Assembly: GCA_003339645.1 (NCBI GenBank)
Contig: QNUV01000021.1
Span: forward strand, 744,001-808,000
Direction of reading: 5' to 3'
DNA from: Microbacterium arborescens
GTDB lineage: Bacteria > Actinomycetota > Actinomycetes > Actinomycetales > Microbacteriaceae
Length of the DNA stretch: 64,000 nucleotides
The notes beneath the pieces were generated by a model that was not told the origin of the DNA, made no database searches, and saw only the letters and a list, made by a program, of their open reading frames with translations. Below are positions 32,284 through 41,840 of this stretch, in pieces; within the stretch, counting starts at the first letter, position 1, and every line of letters begins with the position of its first letter. Both the position numbers and the translations under genes were made by a program.

Positions 32284-32869
32284 TTCGCCGGCGCAGCAAC
32301 CGATCGATCCCGACGGCGGCCCACGTCGCGGCGAGCCCGCCGACGATCACGATGCCCTGCATCGCCAGCGCGTAGCCGCCGCTCGTGACGTTGGCCTCGA
32401 CCAGTCGGGGGCCGACGATCGGCGGGACGAGCGCGACGATCACGACGACCCACGACAGCGGATGCCGGCCGCGCGCGACCACCCAGCCGCCCACCCCGGC
32501 CAGCAACGCGATGAAGCCCTGATTGAGCACGACCTCCCACAGGGGGTCGAGGTGGGCGAGATGACCGGCTCCGCGCAGCAGCCCGAACGTCGCCCAGAGG
32601 AACAGCGCGACGCACGCGAGGGTCACACCTCCCACGCGGCGCATGGGCGACGTCGGGAGCACGGCGAACGCGGCGACGAGGGTCGCCACGACGAGCACGA
32701 ACTGGAGCGTGTCGACGTACGGCATGTCGTTCGTGATTGTGCCGGCGTACATCTGCGCCTGCACGATCGCGGAGAAGTCGGACGCGACGGCGAGATAGGT
32801 GCCGAACATCGCCGCGACGATCGCCGCACCGTATCGGGCTCCCCGATCGAAACGCAGGCCGTCCTCCAT
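32219..32869 (-). CDS. Six-helix membrane protein, unknown function
   Basis: 216 residues with about six hydrophobic helices between residues 12 and 185, and an Arg-rich C-terminal tail (RLLRRRISGRD...). No family recognised. ATG 32869 is preceded by TACTCT plus six bases, giving a leaderless start divergent from the phosphoesterase gene. The last 65 bases run antisense into the DUF1349-like gene, and the overlapped part encodes only the low-complexity tail. Confidence 0.72.
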   Translation of the reverse strand: MEDGLRFDRGARYGAAIVAAMFGTYLAVASDFSAIVQAQMYAGTITNDMPYVDTLQFVLVVATLVAAFAVLPTSPMRRVGGVTLACVALFLWATFGLLRGAGHLAHLDPLWEVVLNQGFIALLAGVGGWVVARGRHPLSWVVVIVALVPPIVGPRLVEANVTSGGYALAMQGIVIVGGLAATWAAVGIDRLLRRRISGRDAATRRPARSATTRNEP

Positions 32870-32875
32870 GGTGTG

Positions 32876-32881
32876 AGAGTA
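32876..32881 (-). promoter_or_regulatory. -10 box TACTCT of the six-helix membrane protein gene
   Basis: TACTCT on the minus strand ends six bases before ATG 32869. Confidence 0.5.
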
Positions 32882-32917
32882 GCCTGATCGCCGAGCACCC
32901 AGGGAGGGAGGGGACCC

Positions 32918-34675
32918 GTGACCGACGCCGATCGCGACGAGACGGACGCCTCCTGGGCCAGCCGACGCCCGTCGCGCCGCGACTTCCTGCGCCGCGCGGG
33001 CCTCGGAGCCGCAGGCCTCGCGGTCGGAGGCTCGGCCGGCGCGGCCGTGACGGCGGCGATGACCGCGCATCCGCCCGAGTTCGCACCCCTCGCGGCCCGG
33101 AGCGTCGCCGGGTTCGACCACGTCGTGGTGCTCATGTTCGAGAACCGCAGCTTCGACAACCTGCTCGGCCACCTCTACACGGCCGACGAGAAGAGCGCGG
33201 CCGACTTCGACGGCATCCTGCAGGGCGACTACGCCAACACCGCCCCCGACGGAACCGTCGTGCCCGCGCACGTCTACACGGGCGCGACCGACCACATCAT
33301 GCAGCAGCCGCAGCCCGACCCCGGCGAGACCTACCCGCACGTCAATACGCAGCTGTTCGGGACGATCGACCCGCCCGCCAACGCCGACATCGCCCGCAAC
33401 GGGCTGCAGCCGCCCTACAACGCTCCCGCCGCGGGGAGCGCGCCCCGCAACGACGGGTTCGTGCACGACTACGTCGTCAACTACCGCCTCGCGAAGAAGC
33501 GCGAGCCGACCGCCGACGAGTACGCCACGGCGATGGGCGGCTTCTCGCCCGAGATGCTGCCGGTGATCTCGACCCTCGCCCGTGAGTTCGGCGTCTACGA
33601 CCGCTGGTTCGCCGGCGTGCCGTCCCAGACCTTCTGCAATCGCAGCTTCTTCCACGCCTCGACCTCGCACGGCTACGTCGTCAACCACACCGGCGACAAC
33701 TACGACAAGTGGATCGACGCACCCGCAGCACCCACGATCTTCAACCGCCTCGAAGACGCCGGCCTGTCGTGGCGCGTCTACTACGACGCGACGCAGCTCG
33801 TCTCGCTCACCGGCATGCTCCACGCGCCCGTGCTCGAGCGGTACTGGAAGACGAACTTCCGCGTCATGGAGCAGTTCTACGAGGATGCCGCGAACGGCGA
33901 GCTGCCCGATTACGCGTTCATCGAGCCGCGCATGGTCTTCAATCACAACGACATGCATCCGCCGTGGGGCGCGACTCGCGAGGGCGAGCTCGAGCTGCCC
34001 GACGGCAGTCGCATCCGCATCACCAACAGCGCTGACAGCGACGTCCGCGCCGGCGACAAACTCGCGCAGGACGTGTACGACGCGATCCGCACGAGTGCGT
34101 CGACCTCCGGCTCGAACGCCATGAACACGGCGCTCGTCATCACCTTCGACGAGCACGGCGGCACCTTCGACCACGTCGCGCCGCCGGCCGCGCCGCCGCC
34201 GGATGCGAGCGGACCCGGCGAGATGGGCTTCACGTTCGACCGCCTCGGTCTGCGGGTGCCGGCGATCGTCGTGAGCGCGTACACCGCGGCCGGGACGGTC
34301 ATCCACGACGAGATGCACCACGGATCGGTGATCAACACGCTCTGCCGGCTGCACGGGCTGCGGCCGCTCAACGTCCGCGACGAGACCGCGAACCCGATCT
34401 TCAACGCCGTCAACCTCACGACGCCGCGCCAGCCCTACACCTGGCCGCAGCCGCAGTCGCTGTACGTGCCGCCCAATCCCGAGAAGGGCGCGACCAAGGC
34501 CCCCGACGAGAAGCACCACAAGCGCCCACTCACCCCGCCCGCGCGCGGACTGCTCGGGCTCCTGACGTCGCGCTTCGACCCCGGCAGCACGCTGCCCGCG
34601 ACCTACGGCGAGGCGTACGACGCCCTCGTCGAGCACGGCACCGGTCTCTTCGGCGCATACAACGCGCCCTCCTGA
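32918..34675 (+). CDS. Tat-exported phosphoesterase (phospholipase C/acid phosphatase family)
   Basis: 585 residues. A twin-arginine signal (SRRDFLRRAGLGAAGLAVGG) at about 24-50 is followed by the phosphoesterase domain with DHVVVLMFENRSFDNLLGHLY, MHPPWG and VITFDEHGGTFDHVAPP. These carry the Glu/Asn and Asp/His residues of the phospholipase C/AcpA superfamily. It is exported folded and would release phosphate from lipids or phosphoesters. The exact substrate is not resolved. GTG 32918 follows a GGGAGGGAGG ribosome site. Confidence 0.9.
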   Translation: MTDADRDETDASWASRRPSRRDFLRRAGLGAAGLAVGGSAGAAVTAAMTAHPPEFAPLAARSVAGFDHVVVLMFENRSFDNLLGHLYTADEKSAADFDGILQGDYANTAPDGTVVPAHVYTGATDHIMQQPQPDPGETYPHVNTQLFGTIDPPANADIARNGLQPPYNAPAAGSAPRNDGFVHDYVVNYRLAKKREPTADEYATAMGGFSPEMLPVISTLAREFGVYDRWFAGVPSQTFCNRSFFHASTSHGYVVNHTGDNYDKWIDAPAAPTIFNRLEDAGLSWRVYYDATQLVSLTGMLHAPVLERYWKTNFRVMEQFYEDAANGELPDYAFIEPRMVFNHNDMHPPWGATREGELELPDGSRIRITNSADSDVRAGDKLAQDVYDAIRTSASTSGSNAMNTALVITFDEHGGTFDHVAPPAAPPPDASGPGEMGFTFDRLGLRVPAIVVSAYTAAGTVIHDEMHHGSVINTLCRLHGLRPLNVRDETANPIFNAVNLTTPRQPYTWPQPQSLYVPPNPEKGATKAPDEKHHKRPLTPPARGLLGLLTSRFDPGSTLPATYGEAYDALVEHGTGLFGAYNAPS

Positions 34676-34677
34676 GC

Positions 34678-34739
34678 GTCGACTCGCCAGAAGGCGCGGA
34701 TACCGGACCGCCCGCATCCGCATTTCCTGGCGACTCGAC
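34678..34739. repeat. 62-bp palindromic repeat, copy 1 (family P62)
   Basis: Starts GTCGACTCGCCA and ends TGGCGACTCGAC (inverted ends, one mismatch). A nested GCGGAT...ATCCGC pair lies inside. It matches 59911-59972 at about 74% with identical length. It begins two bases after the phosphoesterase stop, so it probably serves as that gene's 3' hairpin. Its right end reaches the -35 region of the purL promoter. Confidence 0.8.
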
Positions 34740-34755
34740 GGTTCGGCGGGACAAC

Positions 34756-34761
34756 TAGACT
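34756..34761 (+). promoter_or_regulatory. -10 box TAGACT of purL
   Basis: TAGACT lies 38 bases before GTG 34800, giving a leader of about 32 bases. The corresponding -35 position falls within the P62 repeat. Confidence 0.4.
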
Positions 34762-34799
34762 GATCGCGTCCGGCATCCCGAGTCCTGGAGTCCAGCCGC

Positions 34800-37121
34800 G
34801 TGAGCACCCCTGTCGCAGATACCGTCGAGAACGCCACCGCCACTCCGGAGCGTGATCAGCCCTACGGAGCCCTGGGCCTCAAGCCCGACGAGTACGCGAA
34901 GATCCGCGAGATCCTCGGCCGCCGCCCCACCTCGGGTGAGCTGGCGATGTACTCGGTCATGTGGAGTGAGCACTGCTCCTACAAGTCGAGCAAGAACTAC
35001 CTGCGCCGGTTCGGCCAGAAGGTCTCCGACGAGATGAAGACCCGCCTCATGGTCGGCATGGGTCAGAACGCGGGCGTCGTCGACGTCGGTGAGGGCTGGG
35101 CGGTCACCTTCAAGGTCGAGTCGCACAACCACCCGAGCTACATCGAGCCGTTCCAGGGCGCCGCGACGGGTGTCGGCGGCATCGTCCGCGACATCATCTC
35201 GATGGGCGCGCGGCCCGTCGCGGTCATGGACCAGCTGCGCTTCGGCGCCATCGACCACCCCGACACCGCCCGCGTCGTGCACGGCGTCGTCAGCGGCATC
35301 TCGTTCTACGGCAACTGCCTGGGCCTGCCGAACATCGGCGGCGAGACGGTCTTCGACTCGGTCTACCAGGGCAACCCGCTCGTCAACGCCCTCGCGGTGG
35401 GCGTCATGCGCCACGAGGACATCAAGCTGGCCAACGCCACCGGCGCCGGCAACAAGGTCGTGCTGTTCGGAGCCCGCACGGGCGGCGACGGCATCGGCGG
35501 CGCGTCGATCCTCGCGTCCGACACCTTCGCCGACGGCGGACCCACCAAGCGCCCCGCCGTGCAGGTCGGCGACCCGTTCGCCGAGAAGGTGCTCATCGAG
35601 TGCTGCCTCGAGCTGTACGCGGGCGAGCTCGTCGAGGCCATCCAGGACCTCGGCGCGGCCGGCATCTCGTGCGCCACGAGCGAGCTCGCCGCCAACGGCG
35701 GATCGGGCATGCGCGTCGACCTCGAGAACGTGCTGCTGCGTGACCCCTCGCTCACGCCCGAGGAGATCCTCATGAGCGAGAGCCAGGAGCGCATGATGGC
35801 GATCGTCGCTCCCGAGAAGCTCGACGCGTTCCTCGCCGTCGTCGGCAAGTGGGATGTCGAGACGAGCGTGCTCGGCGAGGTGACCGGCGACGGCCGCCTG
35901 CAGATCTTCTGGCACGGCGAGAAGATCGTCGACGTCGACCCCTCGACCGTCGCGGTCGACGGTCCCGTCTACGACCGCCCGGTCGCCTACCCGACCTGGA
36001 TCGACGGCCTGCAGGCCGACTCGGCGGCATCCCTCCCCCGCGCCACCGACGGCGAGGAGCTCCGCGACCAGTTCCTGCAGCTCGTCGGCAGCCCGAACCT
36101 CGCTGACACGAGCTGGATCACCAACCAGTACGACTACTACGTGCTCGGCAACACCGCGCTCAGCTTCCCCGACGACGCCGGCATGATCCGCGTCGACGAG
36201 GAGTCGGGCCTCGGCTTCGCGATCGCGACGGACTGCAACGGCCGCTACTGCCAGCTCGACCCGTACGCGGGCGCGCAGCTCGCCCTCGCCGAGGCGTACC
36301 GCAACGTCGCCGTCACGGGCGCCGTGCCCACCGCCGTGACTGACTGCCTCAACTTCGGGAGCCCCGAGAACCCCGAGGTCATGTGGCAGTTCGGCCAGGC
36401 CGTCGACGGGCTCTCCGACGCGTGCCTCGAGCTCGGCGTGCCGGTGACGGGCGGCAACGTCTCGTTCTACAACCAAACCGGCGACCAGCCGATCTTCCCG
36501 ACCCCCGTCGTGGGCGTGCTCGGGATCGTCGACGACGTCGCCCGCCGCATCCCGTCGGGCTGGCAGGATGCCGGCGAGAACATCTACCTGCTCGGCACGA
36601 CCGCCGAGGAGCTCGACGGCTCGGCCTGGGCCGACACGATCCACGGCCACCTCGGCGGACGACCCCCGAAGGTCGACCTCGCCGCCGAGAAGCGTCTGGC
36701 CGGCCTCATCCAGGCCGCGTCGCAGCAGGGACTCATCTCGGCCGCGCACGACCTGTCGACCGGCGGCCTCGGCCAGGCCCTCGCCGAGGCGACGACCCGC
36801 TTCGGCGTCGGCGCCCGCGTCTGGCTCAGCGAGATCGTCGAGCGCGACGGCGTCGATGTCGCGACCGCGCTGTTCAGCGAGTCGACCGGCCGCGTCATCG
36901 TCTCGGTGCCGCGCGAGGAGGACGTGAAGTTCCGCGGCCTGTGCGAGGGCCGCGACTACCCCGTCATCCGCATCGGCGTGACGGATGCCGCCGAGGGCGT
37001 CGAGTCGGTGCTCGACATCCAGGGCCTGTTCTCGGTGCCCGTCGCCGAGATCCGCGCCACGTCGCGCGCGACCCTGCCCGCCGCCTTCGGCGACATCGTC
37101 GACGAGGTGCCGACGTCATGA
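34800..37121 (+). CDS. purL: Phosphoribosylformylglycinamidine synthase subunit PurL
   Basis: 773 residues, the small-type PurL that works with PurQ and PurS to make FGAM from FGAR, glutamine and ATP in purine synthesis. Key segments are [17 protein letters not shown], the substrate loop [55 protein letters not shown] and the second-half [17 protein letters not shown]. Length is normal for actinobacteria. GTG start. Confidence 0.97.
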   Translation: MSTPVADTVENATATPERDQPYGALGLKPDEYAKIREILGRRPTSGELAMYSVMWSEHCSYKSSKNYLRRFGQKVSDEMKTRLMVGMGQNAGVVDVGEGWAVTFKVESHNHPSYIEPFQGAATGVGGIVRDIISMGARPVAVMDQLRFGAIDHPDTARVVHGVVSGISFYGNCLGLPNIGGETVFDSVYQGNPLVNALAVGVMRHEDIKLANATGAGNKVVLFGARTGGDGIGGASILASDTFADGGPTKRPAVQVGDPFAEKVLIECCLELYAGELVEAIQDLGAAGISCATSELAANGGSGMRVDLENVLLRDPSLTPEEILMSESQERMMAIVAPEKLDAFLAVVGKWDVETSVLGEVTGDGRLQIFWHGEKIVDVDPSTVAVDGPVYDRPVAYPTWIDGLQADSAASLPRATDGEELRDQFLQLVGSPNLADTSWITNQYDYYVLGNTALSFPDDAGMIRVDEESGLGFAIATDCNGRYCQLDPYAGAQLALAEAYRNVAVTGAVPTAVTDCLNFGSPENPEVMWQFGQAVDGLSDACLELGVPVTGGNVSFYNQTGDQPIFPTPVVGVLGIVDDVARRIPSGWQDAGENIYLLGTTAEELDGSAWADTIHGHLGGRPPKVDLAAEKRLAGLIQAASQQGLISAAHDLSTGGLGQALAEATTRFGVGARVWLSEIVERDGVDVATALFSESTGRVIVSVPREEDVKFRGLCEGRDYPVIRIGVTDAAEGVESVLDIQGLFSVPVAEIRATSRATLPAAFGDIVDEVPTS

Positions 37122-37128
37122 GCGCGGC

Positions 37129-37287
37129 ATGAGCGGGCGCGACCTGACGCCGCAGGGCGAGGACGACGAGTACGCCGGCTTCGCGCGCGGGCGCTCGCGT
37201 CGCCTGCGCGTGACCGCGTGGGTCGCGATCGTCTCGCTCATCCTCGTGGGCGGCGGCTCGACGGTCTTCGCGCTGCTCTTCGGCTGA
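37129..37287 (+). CDS. Small single-helix membrane protein downstream of purL
   Basis: 52 residues. A charged N-terminus (SGRDLTPQGEDDEYAGFARGRSRR) is followed by one helix (VTAWVAIVSLILVGGGSTVFALLF) and an immediate stop, a tail-anchored arrangement. It starts eight bases after purL and is probably cotranscribed. The stop codon overlaps the left end of the P85 repeat. Function unknown. Confidence 0.65.
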   Translation: MSGRDLTPQGEDDEYAGFARGRSRRLRVTAWVAIVSLILVGGGSTVFALLFG

Positions 37288-37370
37288 TACATCCGTAGGA
37301 CCCGTGGGGCTGGTGTCGCCTCACGGCGGGTTCGACCGCACACCAGCACCACCAGTCCGACAGGTGTATC
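37286..37370. repeat. 85-bp palindromic repeat, copy 2 (family P85)
   Basis: Begins GATACATCCG inside the stop codon of the small membrane protein and ends CAGGTGTATC. About 75% identical, gap-free, to 9956-10040. The right arm here has drifted from a perfect match to the left (GATACA/TGTATC kept), but a long stem with CTGGTGTCG against CACACCAG remains. Confidence 0.8.
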
Positions 37371-37406
37371 CCCAGCTGGCTCGAAGACGCGGCGCGTCGA
37401 GGTGCG

Positions 37407-37412
37407 TAGGCT
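37407..37412 (+). promoter_or_regulatory. -10 box TAGGCT (leaderless start of the 274-aa gene)
   Basis: TAGGCT ends six bases before GTG 37419. Confidence 0.5.
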
Positions 37413-37418
37413 GAAGAA

Positions 37419-38243
37419 GTGCATCCGATCCTCGCACTCGCGGCCGAGTGGTGGTGGATCGCGCCGGCGGGAGCCAGCGCGGGCGCCCTCGGCTGGGCCG
37501 GCCTGCGCCGGGGACGGCCGTCGCAGCGTCGCCTCGAGCTCGATGCCGCCCAGCTGGACCTCCGCCGCGCGCAGCAGGGCGTCACCCATGCCCGCGCGCA
37601 GCTGAAGGTCGCGCGCGCCGAGCTGATGCGCGCGCAGGCCGAGAAGGCGACGCCCCGGGCGACCGCGGGTGCGGTGCCCGAGGCCCGTCGTCGCCTGCAG
37701 ATCGCCGAGCGCCAGGCACGGGCCGCCGTCGCCGAGCTGAAGGCGCGGCGCGCAGGCGTACAGGCCGCGCGCGCGATGATGCCCGCGTCGCGCAAGGAGG
37801 TCGACCGGATGCCGCTGGCCCGGCTGATGGCCGAGCACGACGCACTGCTGGCGCGGTGGATGGACTACGAGACCGATGCCGCGAAGGCCATCGGATTCCC
37901 GATGATGCTCGACGCCCGCTGGCCGCCGATGGACCTCTTCCTGCGCGAGCACCAGCAGGCGTCGTGGCTGCGCCCGGCCTCGCGCGAGGTTCGCATGGCC
38001 CCGGCCGACTACAGCGCCTATCGCGAAGCCGTCCGGCGCGCTACCCATGCCTTCGACGCCGCGGAGCGCGCCGCGCGGCAGGGCACGCCTCGCGAGCTTC
38101 CCGAGCCCGACGACCGTTCGCCCGATTGGGCCGAGGTCGCGCAAGACCTCCTCGATAACGCGCAACGCGCCATCACCCGGTCGACCGAGATGTGGAACCG
38201 GATGCGGCGCGACCGCCCGTCGCGCGGCGACCGGCCGGAGTGA
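37419..38243 (+). CDS. Membrane-associated coiled-coil protein, unknown function
   Basis: 274 residues. An N-terminal hydrophobic stretch (LALAAEWWWIAPAGASAGALGWAGL) is followed by a long Ala/Arg/Gln helix (about 35-130) with strong coiled-coil character. A more globular C-terminal half contains WMDYETDAAKAIGFPMM, REHQQASWLRPA and a short tail RDRPSRGDRPE. I do not recognise a family. The GTG start sits behind TAGGCT plus six bases. A strong terminator begins in its stop codon. Confidence 0.75.
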   Translation: MHPILALAAEWWWIAPAGASAGALGWAGLRRGRPSQRRLELDAAQLDLRRAQQGVTHARAQLKVARAELMRAQAEKATPRATAGAVPEARRRLQIAERQARAAVAELKARRAGVQAARAMMPASRKEVDRMPLARLMAEHDALLARWMDYETDAAKAIGFPMMLDARWPPMDLFLREHQQASWLRPASREVRMAPADYSAYREAVRRATHAFDAAERAARQGTPRELPEPDDRSPDWAEVAQDLLDNAQRAITRSTEMWNRMRRDRPSRGDRPE

Positions 38244-38278
38244 CGAAACCCCCGGGAGCAGCTCCCGGGGGTTTCGTC
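38242..38278. terminator. Strong bidirectional terminator
   Basis: GACGAAACCCCCGGGAG and CTCCCGGGGGTTTCGTC form a perfect 17-bp stem around the loop CAG. It starts within the stop codon of the coiled-coil gene and lies 15 bases past the end of the convergent betaine-binding gene, serving both. Confidence 0.92.
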
Positions 38279-38293
38279 GTCACTCAGACGAGG

Positions 38294-39205
38294 TCAGCTG
38301 GTCTGCAGACCGTCGACCTGGCTGCCGTACTCCTCGAGCCAGGCTGTGATCGCCTCGGCTTCCTTGCCCTCGCCGTACTGATTCACGACCATGTCCTCGA
38401 GCGCGGCGTACTGCTCGTCGTCGAGCTTGATCTTGCCGATCAGCTCGGCGGCCTCGGGGTGCTCGTCGGCGAAGCCGGACGTCGCGAGGAAGTGCAGCGC
38501 CTCGGTGTCGCCCATCGCGCCGCGCGGGTCTTCGAGGTCCTTGAGACCGTAGCGCTCGTTGGCCCAGAACGGACGCCACGAGGTCACGACGATGTCGCGC
38601 TGCGCAGCGATCGCGGTGTCGAGCTCGGTGAGCATCGCCGCGGTCGACGAGGTGACGAGCTCGTACGTGCCGTCGAGGCCGTACTCGGGGATCATCGACT
38701 CCTGGGTCTGCTTGGTCAGCCCGGCGCCCGGCTCGATGCCGTAGATCTGCCCGCCGAAGCGGTCGGCGTTCGCAGCCAGGTCCTCGATCGAGGTGATGTC
38801 GACGTACTCGGGCACGGCGATCGTGAGCTTGGCGTTGTCGTAGTACGCGCCGAGGTCGTCGATCTGGTCGCCGTAGCGCTCCATGTACGAGGCGTGGGTG
38901 AGCTCGGGCCAGGCCGACGGGTAGATGTCGACGTCGCCCTGCGCGAGACCGGCGTAGAGCGGGCCCGCCTCGGTGAGCTCCTGCATCTCGACGGTGTAGC
39001 CGAGCTGCTCGAGCTGGTTCTCGAGCAGGTACGCCGTGCTGAGGCCGTCGGTCCACGAGGGCAGGTAGCCCAGCGTGATGGTGCCCTTGCTGTCGCCGCT
39101 CTCGCCAGAGCCGCCTTCGGCCTGGTTACCGCTCGCGCAGCCGGCGAGGGCCAGGGATGCCGCGGCGCCGAGCGCCACGATCCCGGTGAGGTGTCGCTTG
39201 TTCAT
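38294..39205 (-). CDS. Glycine betaine/proline ABC transporter substrate-binding lipoprotein
   Basis: 303 residues. The lipoprotein signal ends in LALAGC (C23). The OpuAC fold is shown by GTITLGYLPSWTDGLSTAYLLE, the aromatic ligand-box segments DVDIYPSAWPELTH and VVTSWRPFWANERY, and GIEPGAGLTKQTQ. ATG 39205 is preferred over the upstream in-frame ATG 39229 because GGAAGG lies six bases in front of it. Last gene of the betaine operon, it delivers compatible solutes to the permease. Confidence 0.93.
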   Translation of the reverse strand: MNKRHLTGIVALGAAASLALAGCASGNQAEGGSGESGDSKGTITLGYLPSWTDGLSTAYLLENQLEQLGYTVEMQELTEAGPLYAGLAQGDVDIYPSAWPELTHASYMERYGDQIDDLGAYYDNAKLTIAVPEYVDITSIEDLAANADRFGGQIYGIEPGAGLTKQTQESMIPEYGLDGTYELVTSSTAAMLTELDTAIAAQRDIVVTSWRPFWANERYGLKDLEDPRGAMGDTEALHFLATSGFADEHPEAAELIGKIKLDDEQYAALEDMVVNQYGEGKEAEAITAWLEEYGSQVDGLQTS

Positions 39206-39277
39206 CGTGTGCCTTCCGTATGGATTCATTCGTTCCGTATGGGTGGTGCAGGGAGGATACGTTCGGGATGCCGCGGC

Positions 39278-40201
39278 TCACGCAGCCGGGGCGAGCTCGC
39301 GCTTCTCCGCGGCGGTCGCGGCGGCGGCCGCGGTGCGACGGCGGCCGATCACGCCGAGGATCGAGCCCTTCTGGCCCTTCATGTCACCGAGGGCCGAGGT
39401 CAGGCGGTCGAGGTAGATCGCGAGAATGACGACGCTGAGGCCCGCCTCGACGCCCGTGCCGATGTTGACGGTCGACATCGCCTGGACGATCTCCTTGCCG
39501 AGGCCGGGAGCACCGGCGATACCGGCGATGACGGCCATCGAGAGCGCGAGCATGATCACCTGGTTGACGCCCGTCATGATCGTCGGCATCGCGAGGGGCA
39601 GCTGCACGCCCCGCAGGATCTGCCCTGGCGTCGCGCCGAACGCGTGCCCGGCCTCGACGGTCTCGGAGTCGACGCTGCGGATGCCGAGCTCGGTCAGACG
39701 CACGCCCGGCGGCAGCGCGAAGATGACGGTCGCGACCAGACCCGGCACGAAGCCGATGCTGAAGAACACGATCGCGGGGATGAGGTAGACGAACCCCGGC
39801 ATCGCCTGCATCAGGTCGAGGACGGGCTTGATGATCGCGCTGAAGCGGTCGCTGCGCGCGGCGAGGATGCCGAGCGGAACGGCGATGACGACGGCGATGA
39901 GCGTCGCGATGACGACGAGTGCGAGCGTCTGCATCGCGGTGACCCACTGGCCGACGCCGAGAATGATCGCGAACGAGATCGCGGTGCCGATCGCGAACTT
40001 CCACGAGCGCAGGAACCAGCCCAGCAGCGCCGCGATGACGATGACGACGACGATCGGTGCGCTCAGCAGCAGGTCGGCGAGCGAGCCGACCAGCCAGCCG
40101 ACCGCGGTCGAGACCGCGCCGAGCAGCCAGGAGAGGTTGTCGCGGATCCAGTCGACCGCGACCTCGGCCCACTGGCCGAGCGGAATGCGGAACCCATCCA
40201 T
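39278..40201 (-). CDS. Glycine betaine/proline ABC transporter permease (ProW/OpuAB type)
   Basis: 307 residues with about six to seven helices. The ProW-type segments are MQAMPGFVYLIPAIVFFSIGFVPG, LTELGIRSVDSETVEAGHAFGATPGQILRGVQLPLA and GINQ-like GVNQVIMLALSMAVIAG, with IGTGVEAGLSVVILAIYLDR near the end. It starts with a short amphipathic lead (MDGFRIPLGQW). The start codon overlaps the stop region of the ATPase gene, so the two are coupled. Confidence 0.94.
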   Translation of the reverse strand: MDGFRIPLGQWAEVAVDWIRDNLSWLLGAVSTAVGWLVGSLADLLLSAPIVVVIVIAALLGWFLRSWKFAIGTAISFAIILGVGQWVTAMQTLALVVIATLIAVVIAVPLGILAARSDRFSAIIKPVLDLMQAMPGFVYLIPAIVFFSIGFVPGLVATVIFALPPGVRLTELGIRSVDSETVEAGHAFGATPGQILRGVQLPLAMPTIMTGVNQVIMLALSMAVIAGIAGAPGLGKEIVQAMSTVNIGTGVEAGLSVVILAIYLDRLTSALGDMKGQKGSILGVIGRRRTAAAAATAAEKRELAPAA

Positions 40202-41526
40202 CAGCGCACCTCCCCGTTCTGGAGGGCGGCGCCGTCGACGGCGGTCGCCTCCGCGAGCACCTCATCGATCGCGGCCTGCGGCATCGGCTGCAGCGGGATC
40301 GTGATCTCCTCCGTCGCGCCGGGCCCGGGGCCGAGGGCGGCGAGCAGGGTGATGCGGGGGATGACGCCGACGAGGCGCCCCTCCGCGTCGGTCACGGCGA
40401 GCGGCAGCGGCGACTCGACGGCCGGGACGAAGAGGTTCATGAGCACCTCGTCCTGGCCGACGGTCTGCGGCGCGGGCTTGATGACCGAAGACAGCGCCGA
40501 CTCGCCGCGGCGGACGAGCTTGACGGCGTCGCGGTCGGTGACGACACCGAGCAGTTTGCGGTCGCGCCCGACGACGTAGGCCGCCGACATGAAGGCATCC
40601 CGCATCTGTTTGAGGGCCACGCGAGGACCGGCGGATTCGGCGACGACGGGGCGCGGCCGCTCCATGACGTTCGCGGCCGTGAGGACGCGGGCGCGGTCGA
40701 CGTCTTGCACGAACTGCTCGACGTAGTCGTTCGCCGGGTCGGTGAGGATGTCTTCGGGCGTGCCGATCTGCACGATGCGGCCGTCGCGCATGACCGCGAT
40801 GCGGTCGCCGAGGAACATGGCCTCGTTGAGGTCGTGCGTGATGAAGATGATCGTCTTCTGCAGCTTCTGCTGCAGTTCGAGCAGCTGCTCCTGCATCTCG
40901 CGCCGGATGAGCGGGTCGAGCGCGCTGAAGGCCTCGTCCATGAGCAGGATGTCGCTGTCGGCGGCGAGCGCGCGGGCGATGCCGACGCGCTGCTGCATTC
41001 CGCCGGAGAGCGCCGACGGCAGCTTGTCGCCCCAGCCTTCGAGCCCGACGAGGGCGAGGATCTCCTCGGCCTTCGCGAGGCGCTCGACCTTGCCGACGCC
41101 GCGAAGCTCGAGCGGGTAGGCGACGTTGGCGGCGACGGTCCGGTGCGGGAGCAGGGCGAAGTGCTGGAAGACCATCGCGATGCGCTCGCGACGGATGCTG
41201 CGCAACCGGGCGGGCGCGACATCGGTGATCGAGTCGCCCTTCACGGTGATCGTTCCTGCGGTGGCGTCGTGCAGGCCGTTGAGCATGCGGATGAGGGTCG
41301 ACTTCCCCGAGCCGGACAGGCCCATGATGACGAAGATCTCGCCGGGCTGGACGGTGAAGGAGGCGTCGATGACGGCGGCGGTCCCGGCGTCGGAGATCTC
41401 GTTGCGCTGGGCGCCGGCCCGCAGCTTCTCGACGACGGACTTCGGGTTGCGCCCGAAGACCTTGTACAGATTCTTGGCTTCGAGAGCGGGGGACGTCTTT
41501 TCCCCCGAAGAAGACGGACTGGTCAC
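40201..41526 (-). CDS. Glycine betaine/proline ABC transporter ATPase with CBS domains (ProV/OpuAA type)
   Basis: 441 residues. The ATPase domain (about 15-290) has Walker A GLSGSGKST, signature LSGGMQQRVGIARAL, Walker B DILLMDEAFSALDP and the switch His in ITHDLNEA. A pair of CBS domains follows (about 295-415, including VGRDRKLLGVVTDRDAVKL), which in OpuA senses ionic strength or c-di-AMP. The N-terminus has the ProV-type extension LYKVFGRNPKSVVEKL. The GTG start follows GAGGTGACCT. First gene of the operon. Confidence 0.95.
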   Translation of the reverse strand: MTSPSSSGEKTSPALEAKNLYKVFGRNPKSVVEKLRAGAQRNEISDAGTAAVIDASFTVQPGEIFVIMGLSGSGKSTLIRMLNGLHDATAGTITVKGDSITDVAPARLRSIRRERIAMVFQHFALLPHRTVAANVAYPLELRGVGKVERLAKAEEILALVGLEGWGDKLPSALSGGMQQRVGIARALAADSDILLMDEAFSALDPLIRREMQEQLLELQQKLQKTIIFITHDLNEAMFLGDRIAVMRDGRIVQIGTPEDILTDPANDYVEQFVQDVDRARVLTAANVMERPRPVVAESAGPRVALKQMRDAFMSAAYVVGRDRKLLGVVTDRDAVKLVRRGESALSSVIKPAPQTVGQDEVLMNLFVPAVESPLPLAVTDAEGRLVGVIPRITLLAALGPGPGATEEITIPLQPMPQAAIDEVLAEATAVDGAALQNGEVR

Positions 41527-41840
41527 AGGTCACCTCGGCAGCCGGTGCAGGCTGCATCGGTTACGCCCGGGTGGCGACCTCTCGGCGCGTCTCGCGACGG
41601 CGTCTCGGCTGCGGATGTCGGACCCACGAGCACAGGCCGCCGACCATACGCTCGCCGGTCTGGAACCTCAGGAGATTGCCACCAGCGACCGCGGACTGGT
41701 CGGGTAGTGGCCCGCGGAGGGCCTGATCCAACGTTTCACGTTCACAGGGAGGTCGCAAATCGAACCGAGGATTTGACCGCTGACCGGCCATTCGGATAAA
41801 CGCGCGCGCACGCGCCCGAATGGACAGTCGACTCACAGAC
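41527..41840. other. Intergenic region between the betaine operon and the GNAT-TetR operon
   Basis: About 310 bases without a gene I can support. It should hold the leftward betaine promoter, but I see no convincing -35/-10 pair. An inverted repeat CCATTCGG (41788-41795)/CCGAATGG (41816-41823) with a GCGCG-rich loop lies near the right end, and its right arm overlaps the TGGACA that could be a -35 for the GNAT gene. AACGTTTCACGTT around 41730 is a short repeated motif of unknown meaning. Confidence 0.5.

Noticed and set aside
34740-34799. Purine riboswitch or leader upstream of purL
   Set aside because: The predicted leader is only about 32 bases and no conserved purine-riboswitch core is visible.
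41730-41755. AACGTTTCACGTT as an operator of the betaine operon
   Set aside because: Only a short direct repeat of ACGTT. No symmetry with good spacing and no identified promoter.
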